Source: Irineochytrium annulatum (taxonomy: Eukaryota; Chytridiomycota; Chytridiomycetes; Chytridiales; Chytridiaceae). From it: a stretch of DNA of 64,000 nucleotides. The stretch covers positions 20,626 to 84,625 of the forward strand of contig JADGJL010000019.1 of NCBI GenBank assembly GCA_027600665.1. Direction: 5' to 3'. Made by a program: the position numbers and the translations under genes. This document shows, piece by piece, positions 1 through 11,139 of the stretch. Position 1 is the first letter of the stretch. Each line of letters begins with the position of its first letter. Under the pieces are notes generated by a model. It had not been told where the DNA came from and made no database searches. It was given only the letters and a program-made list of their open reading frames with translations.

Positions 1-61
1 AACCAACATGGCACGCAGAGTTTCAACCTTTCTTATACATAGAACCTACAAAAGGAGTCAG

Positions 62-3000
62 TCACCGATTAAAGTGCAGCGCCAAGGCAGGAACATACTT
101 CTTGTTCAGCATATACAACAGCAGGTTCAGGTTAACTTTCGCGCTGTCGAAAAGGACCATGGACTGAACGCCGTCGTATTGATTTTGCAAAAGGTCCTCG
201 AGCCTCAGCTCCATCTTCTCCGGCGCCTTGACACCGAGGAAAGAAGCCTCCACCATGAATACACCGGCTTCGTCGGAGGAGATGATGAGGGTGATGTGGC
301 CGTATCTGTGAGCGGCGACACGGGGTTACAATCAGCGACAACCTGTTAAATAATTACTGTTTGGGGCTATAATCATCCATAGATATTAAGACGCCTTTCT
401 TCTGCAGCTCTGCCGCCGTGTACTTGAAGGAGCCGTACTGCGGGACGGTGCCGGCCTTGTTGAGCTCCCGGAGGTGGAAGTATTGGCGTGTGAATGGTAA
501 AGGAGCCTTCTTGCCTTTGCTATTAAAGTGTGATTAATTAAAGGGTGCAAAAATTTAAAAAGCAAGTTGATCCACACGTTTTCTTGTTCCCGAGCTGCGA
601 CATGCACGCGGTGATATAGTCGTGGTAAGACTTCTTCTGGTCTTCAAGGTAGCCAGATTTGTCGGAAAGGTGCTTGAAAGTTTTTTTAAGGGAATCGAGC
701 TCGCGCTTCCGTTGGGTCTTCCGCCTGTGCTTATTCATCATGTCCTACATACAACATGAATACACGCGCAAAAATAAACAAATAAAAAAAATTACAAAAA
801 AAAAAAATTTAAGGGCGCATCAGGGTACCTTGGCGATTGCATTCAGCATATCCTGATAATTATTTGCCTTGTTCACTACCCCCTGGGCCTCCAGTTTCGC
901 CATATTTTCCAAAGCGCGTCGCTTCAGCTGCGAGAACGTATGGCTGACAATATTGTAAGGCGAGGTACGCACAGGAGCGTAAGCACCCACCTCGTCCCGT
1001 CCGGCTTAAAGACGCTCGATTGGCTCCCAAAGAACAAGGACCCCGACGACCCCAAACCGTCCGACAATGTCCCGCTTTCAAGATCCTCCGTGCTTGCCCC
1101 AGCCTTCTTCTGATCCTTCTTATCCTTGGCGATTAGATGCGCCGCCATTTCTTTCTGGCTCTCCTGAGCAAAAAGGGTTTCCTCGGTCTCGGTAACGGGA
1201 GCTTCGAGAATATCCAAGAGATTGACGCCAGATTGAACTCGAAGGGCAAGGATGACGAGTCGTTTTGTTTCGGAAAAAAGCTGCTTCATCTTCACATCTT
1301 TCTCATCTGAAGGCAATTACACGTAAGAAATGCGACATTAATGATTATGTTACCCTCCGTCTTTGCAAAGCGGTTAATAAGGGTGAGGCTGACCTCAGGC
1401 TGAGGTTTGTCGGACAGCGCGGGAGCCGGACCAAGATCGTTAAGGATTTGACGCAACGGATCATTAGCTTCCGTGGTCTGCAACGGGTAAGTCTACCAAT
1501 ATGGCGATAACTGAAAGTATTGTACCAACCAGATCTTCGATGTGTTGCATGAGTGCATCGTGCACCTGGTAAATTTCGTTTGGTGTGATGAGGATGCTCG
1601 GTTTTTTCTGCCGGCTCATATCAACAAACTCGTCCATGCCAAAATGCTCTTCGGCCGTCACCACGTTCGCGGCTGTCAGATAATTAGGTTCCCTATGCTA
1701 CTCATGCACGAAAAGGGATCGTACCGTCATTGAGGAAGTGGTTGAACTTCTTGGCCGCAATCGAGATGTAAGCATTCATTTCAGAAGAGACCTTATCCGT
1801 CATCGTCGAAAAAGGCTTGTTTACGGAGATCTGATGGAGAGTTTTGGCGACCTCCGCCAGGTTTTTACGTTGCGTCGGGGAAACGGTGGATTCGATAACA
1901 TTGAACGAGTCCGGTGCGCTATTTCGTGTAAAGATACCTGTTTTCGCGACAAACCATAAGACTTACACGATGGCTGGATTAATGTATCGGTAGTAAATCA
2001 AATTTCCAACGAGCTTTAACACCTCGGAGTCATTACCCGGAAATTTTTCCTTCGCGATGACATTAACAAAAAAAACCGATCCCGCTCTGTCTGTGTACCT
2101 TAATAATTTCTTTCAACTCCATTGCAATGTAACGGATTCCAAATGGCATGGTTTTTAAAGAACCGATGATGGCGTTAAGAAACTGATCAGTAATGTCCTT
2201 CAGCTTCTTTGTGTCTACCGGAGGTAAGCGATGATGACTACAAGTAAAACATACTCTTCGACTGTCGAAGCATAACCTCAGGGTCCGCAGCGGCCTGCGC
2301 TGCAGTTGCATCGTATGCTCTCTTGCTCTGCTCACCGGTTTTGGATTCCTCTTCCCGGATCAGATTTTTATATATCTATTTTTGTTAGTGGGGAGACATA
2401 TCAAAGCAACACTGACAAAGAGCGGATCGCACTCCAGCTCGAGCGAAGAGTCCGAAAGGATAATCCTCAGCAAAGGCTGTAACAGGTCGCGCAAGAATTG
2501 AGTCTCTTTCGCGCCACTGGCTCCCCGCATCAGTACATAACAGGTAAAGTATAGAAATCGCGAGCGTACCGAGTGTAATGCAGAACTAGCTTGATGAAGA
2601 ACGGGTTCGAGCGCCAAAACTCATCAATTTTTGAAATCTCGTCAACCTCAATTTTAATTGCAGTCTTCGAACAGGTTAAAGAACGTAATCTTAAAGTGAG
2701 TCACCTTGATAAGGCTCAACAAAAGATACTCTTCCCTAGTGTTCTGCGCGTAACCGTACAGCGTGAGCACCACCTGCTCGAGGAACTTAATCACGCTCCC
2801 GCCGCTCTTCTTATTCAAAGTGAACATCGTCTTAGCAAGGTACGCCGGCTGCGTTTGGAGAAGGTAGAAGAGCTGTTGGTACAACTCGTATTTCGCCCTC
2901 GCCTCCTTATCCATACTTTTATGCGAAAACGGATCGTGATCCTTCTCGGCGACAGAATCGCCAGACAAAGTAAGCTTCATCTTCTTCGTCGAGTGAACGA

Positions 3001-4729
3001 CTTCTTCGAGAGAGATACGGTTCTTCACTAAAAGCGCGATTTTTAGGTCGAGCTCGTTGAGTTGGATCTCGGTTGTGATGTTTTCACGAATTTTTTTGAT
3101 GACCATCTGTCTGAGAGACTCGAGGTCAATTTCTTCTTCGAAATCCGCGTCAGAGTCATCCAGAAGCTCAATAAATTCCTGGATCGTCTTCACAGGTGGA
3201 TTTTTCAAATTCGCTGTCAAAGACTATTAGACAATCGCACTGCAGACACATTGCCTACACAAAGACTGGTAGGCGTCCTTGGCATGTTTCGCCCTCCAAA
3301 CTGCTTGAATCTTTACAATAGCACTCTGATTATTCTTGTAATAATCCAGCTTTGCCTGATACGCGGCTCTCGCCTTTTTTCCTTTAATTCGGGCTTGCAA
3401 CTAAAAGCTGATTTAGCAACGCGAACAAAACAGGTTTCGCACCTTCGTCCAAAGTTGCTCGCTGCTCCGCAATTCCTCCAACCGTCGCTTGTACCTTCCC
3501 CGCTGCTGGTGCATCTTCCACGCCGCCTGGACTTTAACAGCGTACTCGCCGGAGCCGTTTAAAAAAGCAAGCCTGTCTTTGTAAGCCTTTCGTGCTCTGT
3601 GCATCCGAATGATGGCCTGGGCTTTGACGATCTTAGCAAGCCGTATTTGTTCGGCGATCCTTCTGTCCTCGGCGGCCTTCGCTTCGGCATGCTTCCTTAA
3701 AGCCGCCTGCTCCTTCAGCTTTCGAAGCTCCTTCCGCGCCAAGAACCCACGGCAGACGCTTTGAGCACGGATAATTTTCGCGATGTTCTCACTAAAGTAA
3801 GCCGCGCGCTCTTCAAAGTAACAATCAACATAGCTCGGGTCTTGTAATGGACTCACTCTCTTCCTCAGTGGGCTCTTTCAACTCTGCCTTCAGTGCGTTC
3901 TCGATGTTGCCAAACTGTGGCATCTGCACGCCAGCAGCCTCCAGCGATTGCTGCGTGGCATCTAGCTCCTTATCCGTGAACGTCAACTTCCCCACCAGAT
4001 TTTTTATAGGAGGCGCAAGACCCTTAGTAGCGAGCACATGACTAAATACCCGTTACTTCCTCCTGCAAGTACGTATATACCTTAGCGCGTGAATGCAGTA
4101 GATAACTTTGGGTATATTTTTCTTCTCATACAAATCCGTAAGCTCGAAGAAGAAAACCTGCACTCACAATTCAAAAGGAGGCAGAAGGACGATACAGAAG
4201 ATCACGTACCGCTGGCAGTCCCACATCTTTCATGGCGTTCAGTAGGTAGTTGATGTTGTCCGAATGCTTATATTGCAGCTTCGTTTTGTCCTAAAGACGA
4301 ACTTTAACGCTACCTTTGTCACCTCCTTACTTCAAAAATTTTTTTCACGCTAGAAGGAGAGAAGGACCGAGCGAGCCTCGCGACAATAATCCCATTCCGA
4401 AGCTCCTCCTCCAGTTCTGTCGTCGGCGCGATTTGCTCTTTAATGCACGCCTCTATCCATCTGAAACAGGTCAGCATCCCAAACCTTGGCGCAAGCGAAT
4501 TTAACGTACTCCTTGGCTTCCCCAATATGACAGAGGTATTCATACGCCTGAAGCTGCATCCGCTCCTTGTCCATCCAAGATGCATCCTTTACAGCTACCC
4601 CTTTGTCCTTTTGAAGCCGAAGTCGGCCATGGAGGCCTTGTTTACTCGTCAGTATCGCGTACGGACAACGATCTCAACGATCTTTTTGATCTCACCCGCA
4701 ACATCCTCGGCTACCGGTCGATCAAGCAT
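62..4729 (-). CDS. rng2: IQGAP-family scaffold protein (Rng2/Iqg1-like)
   Basis: Cytokinetic-ring scaffold that binds actin and calmodulin. From the N terminus the exons encode a calponin-homology domain (about 4350-4600; key string ELEEELRNGIIVARLA), IQ motifs (about 3250-3850; for example IIRAQSVCRGFLARKELRK), a RasGAP-related domain (about 1000-3200) and a RasGAP C-terminal domain ending with the family-typical LLYMLNKKY near 62-256. Many introns of about 50 nt interrupt it; one at about 4458-4510 joins HIGEAKE to WIEACIKE. The stop is at 62-64. The start is unsure: an internal ATG lies at 4574, but the conserved residues KDASWMDKER continue upstream of it, so at least one earlier exon exists, possibly with the ATG at 4729. 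Identity is certain from domain order; exact exons are not resolved. Confidence 0.9.
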
Positions 4730-5248
4730 TTGTGGTGGCTAGTGCAGTATCAAGGAGCGGAGTTAAAGGAAAGATTGACGACCCTAGGGCACAACACCTT
4801 GGGCACCATCTCACCCCACGTGTCGTGCCCTGGCGGCCTGGCAAGGAGGCCAGCGACCGTATGGGCTGCTTCCTAAACGCACTTTCTTTCGCATACCCCG
4901 GTATACTCTGTGAGCACAACAGGTTGGCATCAACCGCACCTCTTCTTAATTATATCTAAATGTTGAGATACAAGACTGGCTTATGGGTTTGGTTTAATGT
5001 AAGAAGTAATCAAGTGAGAGGGGTCCATTACTGTAAGCACAGACAACTACACTTGCCTTCATGCCCTCGATTTGTCGATAAAGACGCCTCCAAAACATAG
5101 TAGCCTTCCCAATTTCCTCTTGAACTGTAATTGATTGGCGCCTTATTTACGGACTAACCAGCGTTCTTGGGTAGCGTTGCAGTCGCGTACCGTTGTCACA
5201 ATCCCTACCCTGCTCACCAGGCCAACAGCATCGGTGAAGCCGCCCTCA
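4730..5248. other. Spacer with no recognised gene
   Basis: About 520 bases between the presumed IQGAP 5' end and the small basic ORF. It may hold the missing first exon of the IQGAP gene and the shared promoter. A branch-point-like ggactaacc followed by an acceptor near 5151-5172 suggests a 5' exon of the downstream gene. No conserved protein was seen. Confidence 0.4.
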
Positions 5249-5719
5249 ATGCAAACCAAGCCGTTTTCGAAGGTAAGGACAGCTTCCCGTCGATGGCGCC
5301 GGATCGCTAACTGTTCTCCAAGGTAGTGGAGCAGATCTCCAAGAAGGGGATCAAGAAGACGCTCAAGAAAACCAATAGCTTTCATAAACATGCTTATGAT
5401 CTTCGTACGAGGGTGACCAAAACCGCTCCAAAGGACGTTCGCAAGGTTTGTTTTCTCGCGGGCCGTGCAGTCCTGATTGCAAGTTAGGCGGTTCAAGCGG
5501 AGCTGATGATCGCTAAGACGGTCACTCCCTCGACTGTTAAGAGCCGGGCAACTGTCATGAAGAACATGGTTAAAGTCAAGCAGCAGGTGAACATTATACC
5601 TTTAAATTCTACAGCTAAATAGCGATGGTCTATGTTTCAAAGATCCTGAAGCGTGGCGTTATCAAAGAGGTTGCTGGCGGTGCTCGCCCGCTTCGCAAGG
5701 CAACCAAGGGCCGTTAATA
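5249..5719 (+). CDS. Small lysine-rich protein, function unknown
   Basis: Not recognised. Three in-frame blocks join through plausible introns: one from the ATG at 5249 to 5272 (MQTKPFSK), one from about 5322 (VVEQISKKGIKKTLKK, then a segment ending KDVRK), and one from about 5490 (AVQAELMIAKTVTPSTVKSR, ending VKVKQQ). Donors gtaagg and gtttgt pair with acceptors ccaag and agttag in phase 0. The protein is strongly basic. The 3' end is unresolved: a second basic segment (MVYVSKILKRGVIKEV) ending at 5719 is in another frame from the most obvious splice, so either translation ends soon after 5585 or a splice is missed. Upstream exons are possible. Could be mitochondrial or nucleic-acid binding; that is only inference from charge. 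Confidence 0.4.
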
Positions 5720-5958
5720 TTCGTGCACTTATCTTGCCGGGAGGTTGTTGTGCCTTCCGGAAAGCAATAATTTCTAATTAGCGAGTTCTCAATATACCTA
5801 AGTCGAAACGAAAAAAGAGTGCTACAAATTGTAGTGCCATAAATTGTTTTACGCAATTCGTTATTGTAGACGAAGATAAATCCGATAGCATGAAGGCTCA
5901 CTAAAATACTTCTTATATGGTATTACTCAACGCTGAAGATGCCGGAATCCCAAAAAGG

Positions 5959-7022
5959 CTACAGCGCGAATCGCTGCGCACATCGATCGAAAAGGGATTC
6001 TTTCAGTGCGAGCTCTTGAAGGAAGGGGTGGTTTGGCGCCGTGTCCTTTAATTGACTAGATACGTTAATAAAGCTCCAGACACCTCAAAATACTTCATAT
6101 ATCTTTGCGGAAGCTCGGCCGGCTTCCCCACGGCATGCGCACAGATAATGAGATTGGCAAGCGTCTCGGGATCACTGCTATTCTGCAACAATTTAGTTTA
6201 GAAATTTAACACATCTCACACCGTACCCGATTCAGCGACTCTACTAATAACTCCTCCGCCTCATTAAACTTCCCGGAAATCATCTTGCACACAGCCTTCC
6301 CCGTCAACAGCCTAGGCGTTACCACGTTCGAAGAAGCAAGCTCGTCAAAAGTATAAAACGCTTCTTGATATTTATCTTCGCTTCCCTGCATAAATTTAAG
6401 ACGCTGTCCATGGCTACTTCACTTACGGCAAATACATTCACCCACGCCTCAACAACCTGCGCTAGGGTTGCATCGTCCGCCCACGTCTTAAACGCGGTGA
6501 CCTCCTTCCGTGCCAAGTCAACCCTGTCTATCCGGAGATAGATCTGAACGGCAAAAGCCAAACTACGATCATTTCAGCCATTTTGTATTAAAACCAAATG
6601 TACCATTCGAGGTTCTTTGGGAACAAAACAACAGCCTTTAACGCGTCCTCGAACAGCCCGTCTTGGTAAAAGATCGACGCCAGGACCACCGCCAGCAACG
6701 GTGATGAGATCCCTTGCTCCACGAGTGCTTGGGCCGTCTTCACAGCTCCTTCCTTCCCCGCGGTGTCGGAGGATGTCAGGTATTTCGCCAGCGCCTTCAC
6801 CGCAACCAGCTCGGGTGAATCCGAGTCCGTGATCTCGTTCAGCGCCGGGTTGTATCTGCCCTGAGCGATGTATGCCCGATACAGGTACACCCTCCGGTCA
6901 TTCCGCGCCTGATCAGATCGTGGGACGACGGCCGGATTGGTCGCATCGTTGACCACCTGCTGGAAGCCTCCCAGATAGAACTGGTTGCGCAGGGAATGAA
7001 GCTCGTCTACACCCGAATCCAT
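5959..7022 (-). CDS. COPE: Coatomer subunit epsilon (epsilon-COP)
   Basis: TPR-like subunit of the COPI coat that stabilises alpha-COP for Golgi-to-ER retrieval. The start MDSGVDELHSLRNQFYLGGF is typical of the family and lies at 7022. Middle exons encode ECLAFAVQIYLRIDRVDLAR and KYQEAFYTFDELAS, both close to the family's helical repeats. The last intron is only 38 nt (6046-6083). Splicing it replaces a premature stop with the tail TAPNHPFLQELALKESLF, matching the usual epsilon-COP C terminus (HPF then a charged helix). Full length is about that of the family. It is transcribed away from EAF3, with about 185 bp between the two starts. Confidence 0.95.
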
Positions 7023-7207
7023 GTGAGAGGAGATCGCGACGTAAAAGATGAAGGATTGGTAGAGGCGGGCGGAGGGTGATGTGGCTCGATGTGGCGATTG
7101 AAGTTGCGGCAATTTTCGCGAAGTTCGGACTAAACCAACGCAACTTGGCATCCTCTTACTGTTGCTGTGATTGAGCGCGGCTTCTCCGACTTACCCGTGA
7201 AGTCGCA

Positions 7208-8460
7208 ATGCTCTTTGCGGCGAACGAGAAGGTGTTGTGCTATCACGGGCCACTCATTTATGAGGCCAAGGTTAGGATCACTGCAGCCCTTGGAAGCTGA
7301 CCGCGTCGTATAGGTTTTGAAGGGTGAGGTATGGAGCGCCAAGCCGAATAAGGACGACAACGGACCACACTATTTCGTGCACTACAAGGGTTGGAAGCAA
7401 ACGTGAGGACTGACGATAAAAGCCGTACCGTGTGCTAACAGGCATTGCAAAGATGGGACGAGTGGGTTCCTGAGGCACGTGTGCTCAAATTCAACGACGA
7501 AAACTTGAAGACGCAGTCCGACCTGTTGGAGACGTTGCAGTCGAAGAAGTCCAAGTCGACGGAGAAGAAGGTGTCGGTGGATTCGGAGAAGTCGGCGACG
7601 AAGAAGAGACCTCGTGAAACTGGGGAGAAGGTACCGGGAGTGGCTGCGGTTCTGGTGCTAACCGCGAGAAGGAAGATGAGTTTGTCAAGCGGCCGGAAGT
7701 GAAGATATCGATACCCGAATCCCTAAAGATTCAACTTGTGGACGACTGGGAGAACATCACGAAGAATCAAAAGGTATATGCGTTAGAGGGTACCTCGATT
7801 AATTCTGTGTTCTCAGGTTGTTGTAATACCTCGAAACCCAAATGTTATCGAGATTTTAAACCTCTACCGGGAGTCGCTTAGTAAGAAGAACAACGGGAAG
7901 GAAAGGTTTTACCCTTTTTTTTTCATCTCCTTCTGACGTCGACAAAGCCGTACAGAAGAGGTCGGACAGGAGATTGTGGATGGGCTAAAGGTGTACTTTG
8001 ATCGAGCCTTGGGGAGCATCCTTCTTTATCGATTCGAGCGACCACAATACGTTGAGTTGCGGAAAAGCTTCCCCGATAAGGCTATGTCCGAAGTGTACGG
8101 AGCAGAACATCTCTTACGATTGTTCGGTAACTATGCTCATCTCGTCCATACGCCGCCATTGGGACTAACAATCATCACTTCAGTTCAGCTTCCGCAGCTG
8201 ATTGCACATACCAATATGGACGTAGAGTCGATCACAACCTGCCGGGATCACTTCGTCGAATTTTTAAAGTAATTCAAATCTTAATTTAGTCAACATCTAA
8301 CCTGTTAGATTCATGGAGGCGAATGCACAAAAGTTCTTTGCTGACGGGTACGAGGAAGTCTCGCCCGAGTATGGTAACCGTCGAGCGTCATCCCTGCTTT
8401 ATGTTTATTTTCTAGACTAACACGACTAATTTTACAGTCGCGATTGCTCGTGGCCCGTGA
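7208..8460 (+). CDS. EAF3: Eaf3/MRG15 chromodomain protein
   Basis: Subunit of the NuA4 acetyltransferase and Rpd3S deacetylase complexes that reads methylated H3K36. The N-terminal chromo-barrel is built from EKVLCYHGPLIYEAK, then HYFVHYKGWKQTWDEWVPEA after splicing at about 7420-7452. A basic linker follows, then the MRG domain: PESLKIQLVDDWE, YFDRALGSILLYRFERPQY and VYGAEHLLRLF, ending FFADGYEEVSPEY. At least seven short introns were placed by matching the family. One of them (donor gttttaccc, acceptor acaaag) skips a T-rich run at 7912-7924. The last exon adds a short non-conserved tail and a TGA at 8458. The start ATG is the first in frame and suits the family. Confidence 0.93.
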
Positions 8461-8545
8461 TTGTAAATACTTGTACTGTACTAGTAATAGACACTGCCAT
8501 AAATTAGAGTGCTTGTGGTTTCGCACTTGTTTTAACATCCACATC

Positions 8546-10811
8546 ATGACCACGTTCGCTGATGCCTTCTCGACCACAAACGCGAAGGCAAAAGAGAGCT
8601 CGGAGATCCTGATCACGAGGCTCCGCAGAGGCCGGCAGATAGACGTCGAGATCGCCGACTTCATCAAGGAACGGGCCGCCATCGAGGAGCGTTATGCCAA
8701 TGAGTTGGTGAAGCTGTCACGGAAAGCCATCCAGATTGAACGGGAACACATGGGGTGGGATAATTCATTTTCGCGCACGTTCCTTACGCCTACTAGAGGG
8801 TTTAAGGACGTATGGGACGTCATCATGCAGGGCACGTTCGACATTTCCGAAGCTCATAGGAAGTTCTCAGTTTCCATTACGGACCAAATCGAAAGGACAT
8901 TACGTGCAAGAGGCGAGGCTGACGTGACTTGGGCAAAGCAGAAACAGGTGGGAACTCTCGGGACGTTTTTCGCTGACTCGTGGAATTAGTACGAAATCGA
9001 GCTGGCCAAAATGGTGAAGGACTATGACGACGAGTACAAGCGTATTCGGAAGTCGGACGGGAGCGAGAGCAAGGGGCTGGTGTTCTTTAAGAAGTCGAAG
9101 GCGCGGGACACAGCCTTGACGGCTGACACGAAAGCCGCGCTAGTAAAGGCGGACGAGGTATTCACGTCGAAGGCTCTTCCGATGTATCAGGTGGCTATTT
9201 GACCCTCTGACGGCTGTTGACAACTTGTAGCGATTCCAAACGATGGACGAAAGCCGTATCTCATTTTTAAAGGGAAAGCTTGAACTTTACGCGTCGTCGG
9301 AGGCAGCTCTTGTGAAGGGCATGAGCGAGGTGAGCATACAAGTAGCGCGATGGAAGGCTGACGAGCTTAGGTGCCGGACCGATTCTTAGCGAGTGCGTTG
9401 GCGGTCGAAACATCCATCGAAGTGGAATTTTTTTGTTCAAAAAAGGGTAACAACCAAGGATTCACCGCGACCTTTGGGGACGGCGGCAGCGGATCTGAAA
9501 CGCCCGGAAAGACTTCAGTCACCGCCCCGACGGATAGTAACATCGTAACACAGGTGGAATGCCCTCCTTGCCTTTGGGTAAAAGACGAAACTGAACTGCT
9601 GTCAGCCTTTAGTGGACTCGGAGGGCTTCAGTCTGCCACCGGCAAATGATTTCAGATGGCAGCCTCCAAACAACGATTCTGATGACGAGAAGGATGACGC
9701 CTCGGACCCGGCTGCGCCCCAGAAGCTGAAAATATCCATTAAGTCCGACGCGATCGAAGACAGTCCCGATGCCGCCTTAAAGACAATGCAAACTTTGGCA
9801 GCAACTTTACAGTCAATGCCAACAACGAAAAGAAGGGCGTAAGTTGTGACCAATGTTCCGCACTTAGTGTTAACGCTAATGGCGTGAAGATCCGAGAGGC
9901 AGAACGGTGCGCTTCCGGAGGCCAAAGCGAAGCCGCTCGATGTCCCTCTCTTTGCAGAACCGCAGGGAATGGAGGAGCCGCTGATGGCACCAATGCAGCC
10001 GGCAGTCTTTGCAACGTCACCATCCCCCCGCATCTCCGTGGATTCTAACATTCTCGAGACTGTGAATGTGATCGTCCATGACGGCGAGATTGACAAGCTC
10101 ATGCTTACGGGCGAGATAAAAGTCTCGCTCTCTGAGTGGTTCGGCGACCTCCAGGATACCCGACTTCGAATCGTCAACCACCCGGTCCTCGAGAAAGTCG
10201 TACTTAACCCCAACTTTGCTACGGAGCCCGACGCCGCGCGACCGGACGAGATTTCTCTCAACACACGCGCTCTCTCGCAGCAGCCCAATGCGTCCGCCAC
10301 AATACTTAAATACAAGGTGCTAGTGGACGCTGCGGATCAAGACGCGTTCGCACCGTTGCTCGTGAACGCCATTTGGAAGAGCGAGGCCTCGCACGTATCC
10401 ATCTTACTTGTGTATCAGTACAACGAGGAGGTGCGGAGCCGGATTCCGCTTAAGGACGTAACGTTCTACGTGTCGCTCGCGGGCGAGCTCCAGGTCGGGA
10501 ACGTGCAAACTAAGCCTACGGGGCTTTGGTATCCGGAGAAGAAGGCGCTGCTATGGAAGGTTGGTGATGTGGATGCCGATATTACCGGGGCACCAGGAGA
10601 GACATCGCCGACGCCAAGCCAGGAGCCCCATAAGCTGCTTGCAAGGTTTGAGAGGGTTAGCGGCGAGCCGATTTCGCCTGGGACCGTGAACGTGCGGTTT
10701 GTCAGCCCGATGGTGGTGTCTGGGGTGAGCTTAGAGGCGCTGGACAAGGAGGTGTTGACGGTAGGCAAGGTTTCGTATCAAACGTCGACGGGGAAATATG
10801 CTGCGCTGTAG
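8546..10811 (+). CDS. SYP1: Syp1/FCHo-like endocytic F-BAR adaptor
   Basis: Early clathrin-mediated endocytosis protein that bends membrane and recruits cargo. The N-terminal F-BAR domain starts MTTFADAFSTTNAKAKESSE and includes EERYANELVKLSRKA. The C-terminal mu-homology domain fills the last 840 bases as one exon (from about 9969), with LMLTGEIKVSLSEWF and RLRIVNHPVLEKVVLNPNF. The middle (9370-9970) is low in conservation and rich in Ser, Pro and Gly, as expected of the linker. Clear introns lie at 8948-8989 and about 9190-9230. The start ATG at 8546 immediately precedes the F-BAR consensus and follows EAF3 on the same strand by 85 bp. Confidence 0.92.
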
Positions 10812-11139
10812 TTACCCGTAATGAGGTGTGAGAGATATATTGTCTTGCAACACAGAGTGGGGCTTGAGTCAGGAGGTATCTAATGGTGCAAGTTAGCGAA
10901 AGTAATGCGAGTAATGCAATGAATGATTGATCGCTAGTTCTTTGTTTTTAATTTATGCCTGATCACACCTCTAACCACAGAACGGTAAAATTCGCAAACG
11001 GAGCCCGGCACCCTCCGCAAACAAAAAGGATGAAACAAAATTGCAAAAAGTCAATATGCTTTGAAGAATATCCGTCGAATAAAGAACACAGAGAGAGTGA
11101 AGTGACCCAAAAAACCAATGCAATTTGATGTACGGAGCA
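10812..11139. other. Convergent 3' spacer
   Basis: About 330 bases between the stops of SYP1 and the bZIP gene, AT-richer than the flanking genes. It presumably holds both 3' ends. Nothing else was seen. Confidence 0.6.

Noticed and set aside
9602..10315. 237-codon minus-strand ORF
   Set aside because: Antisense to the Syp1 mu-homology domain; Ser-rich shadow.
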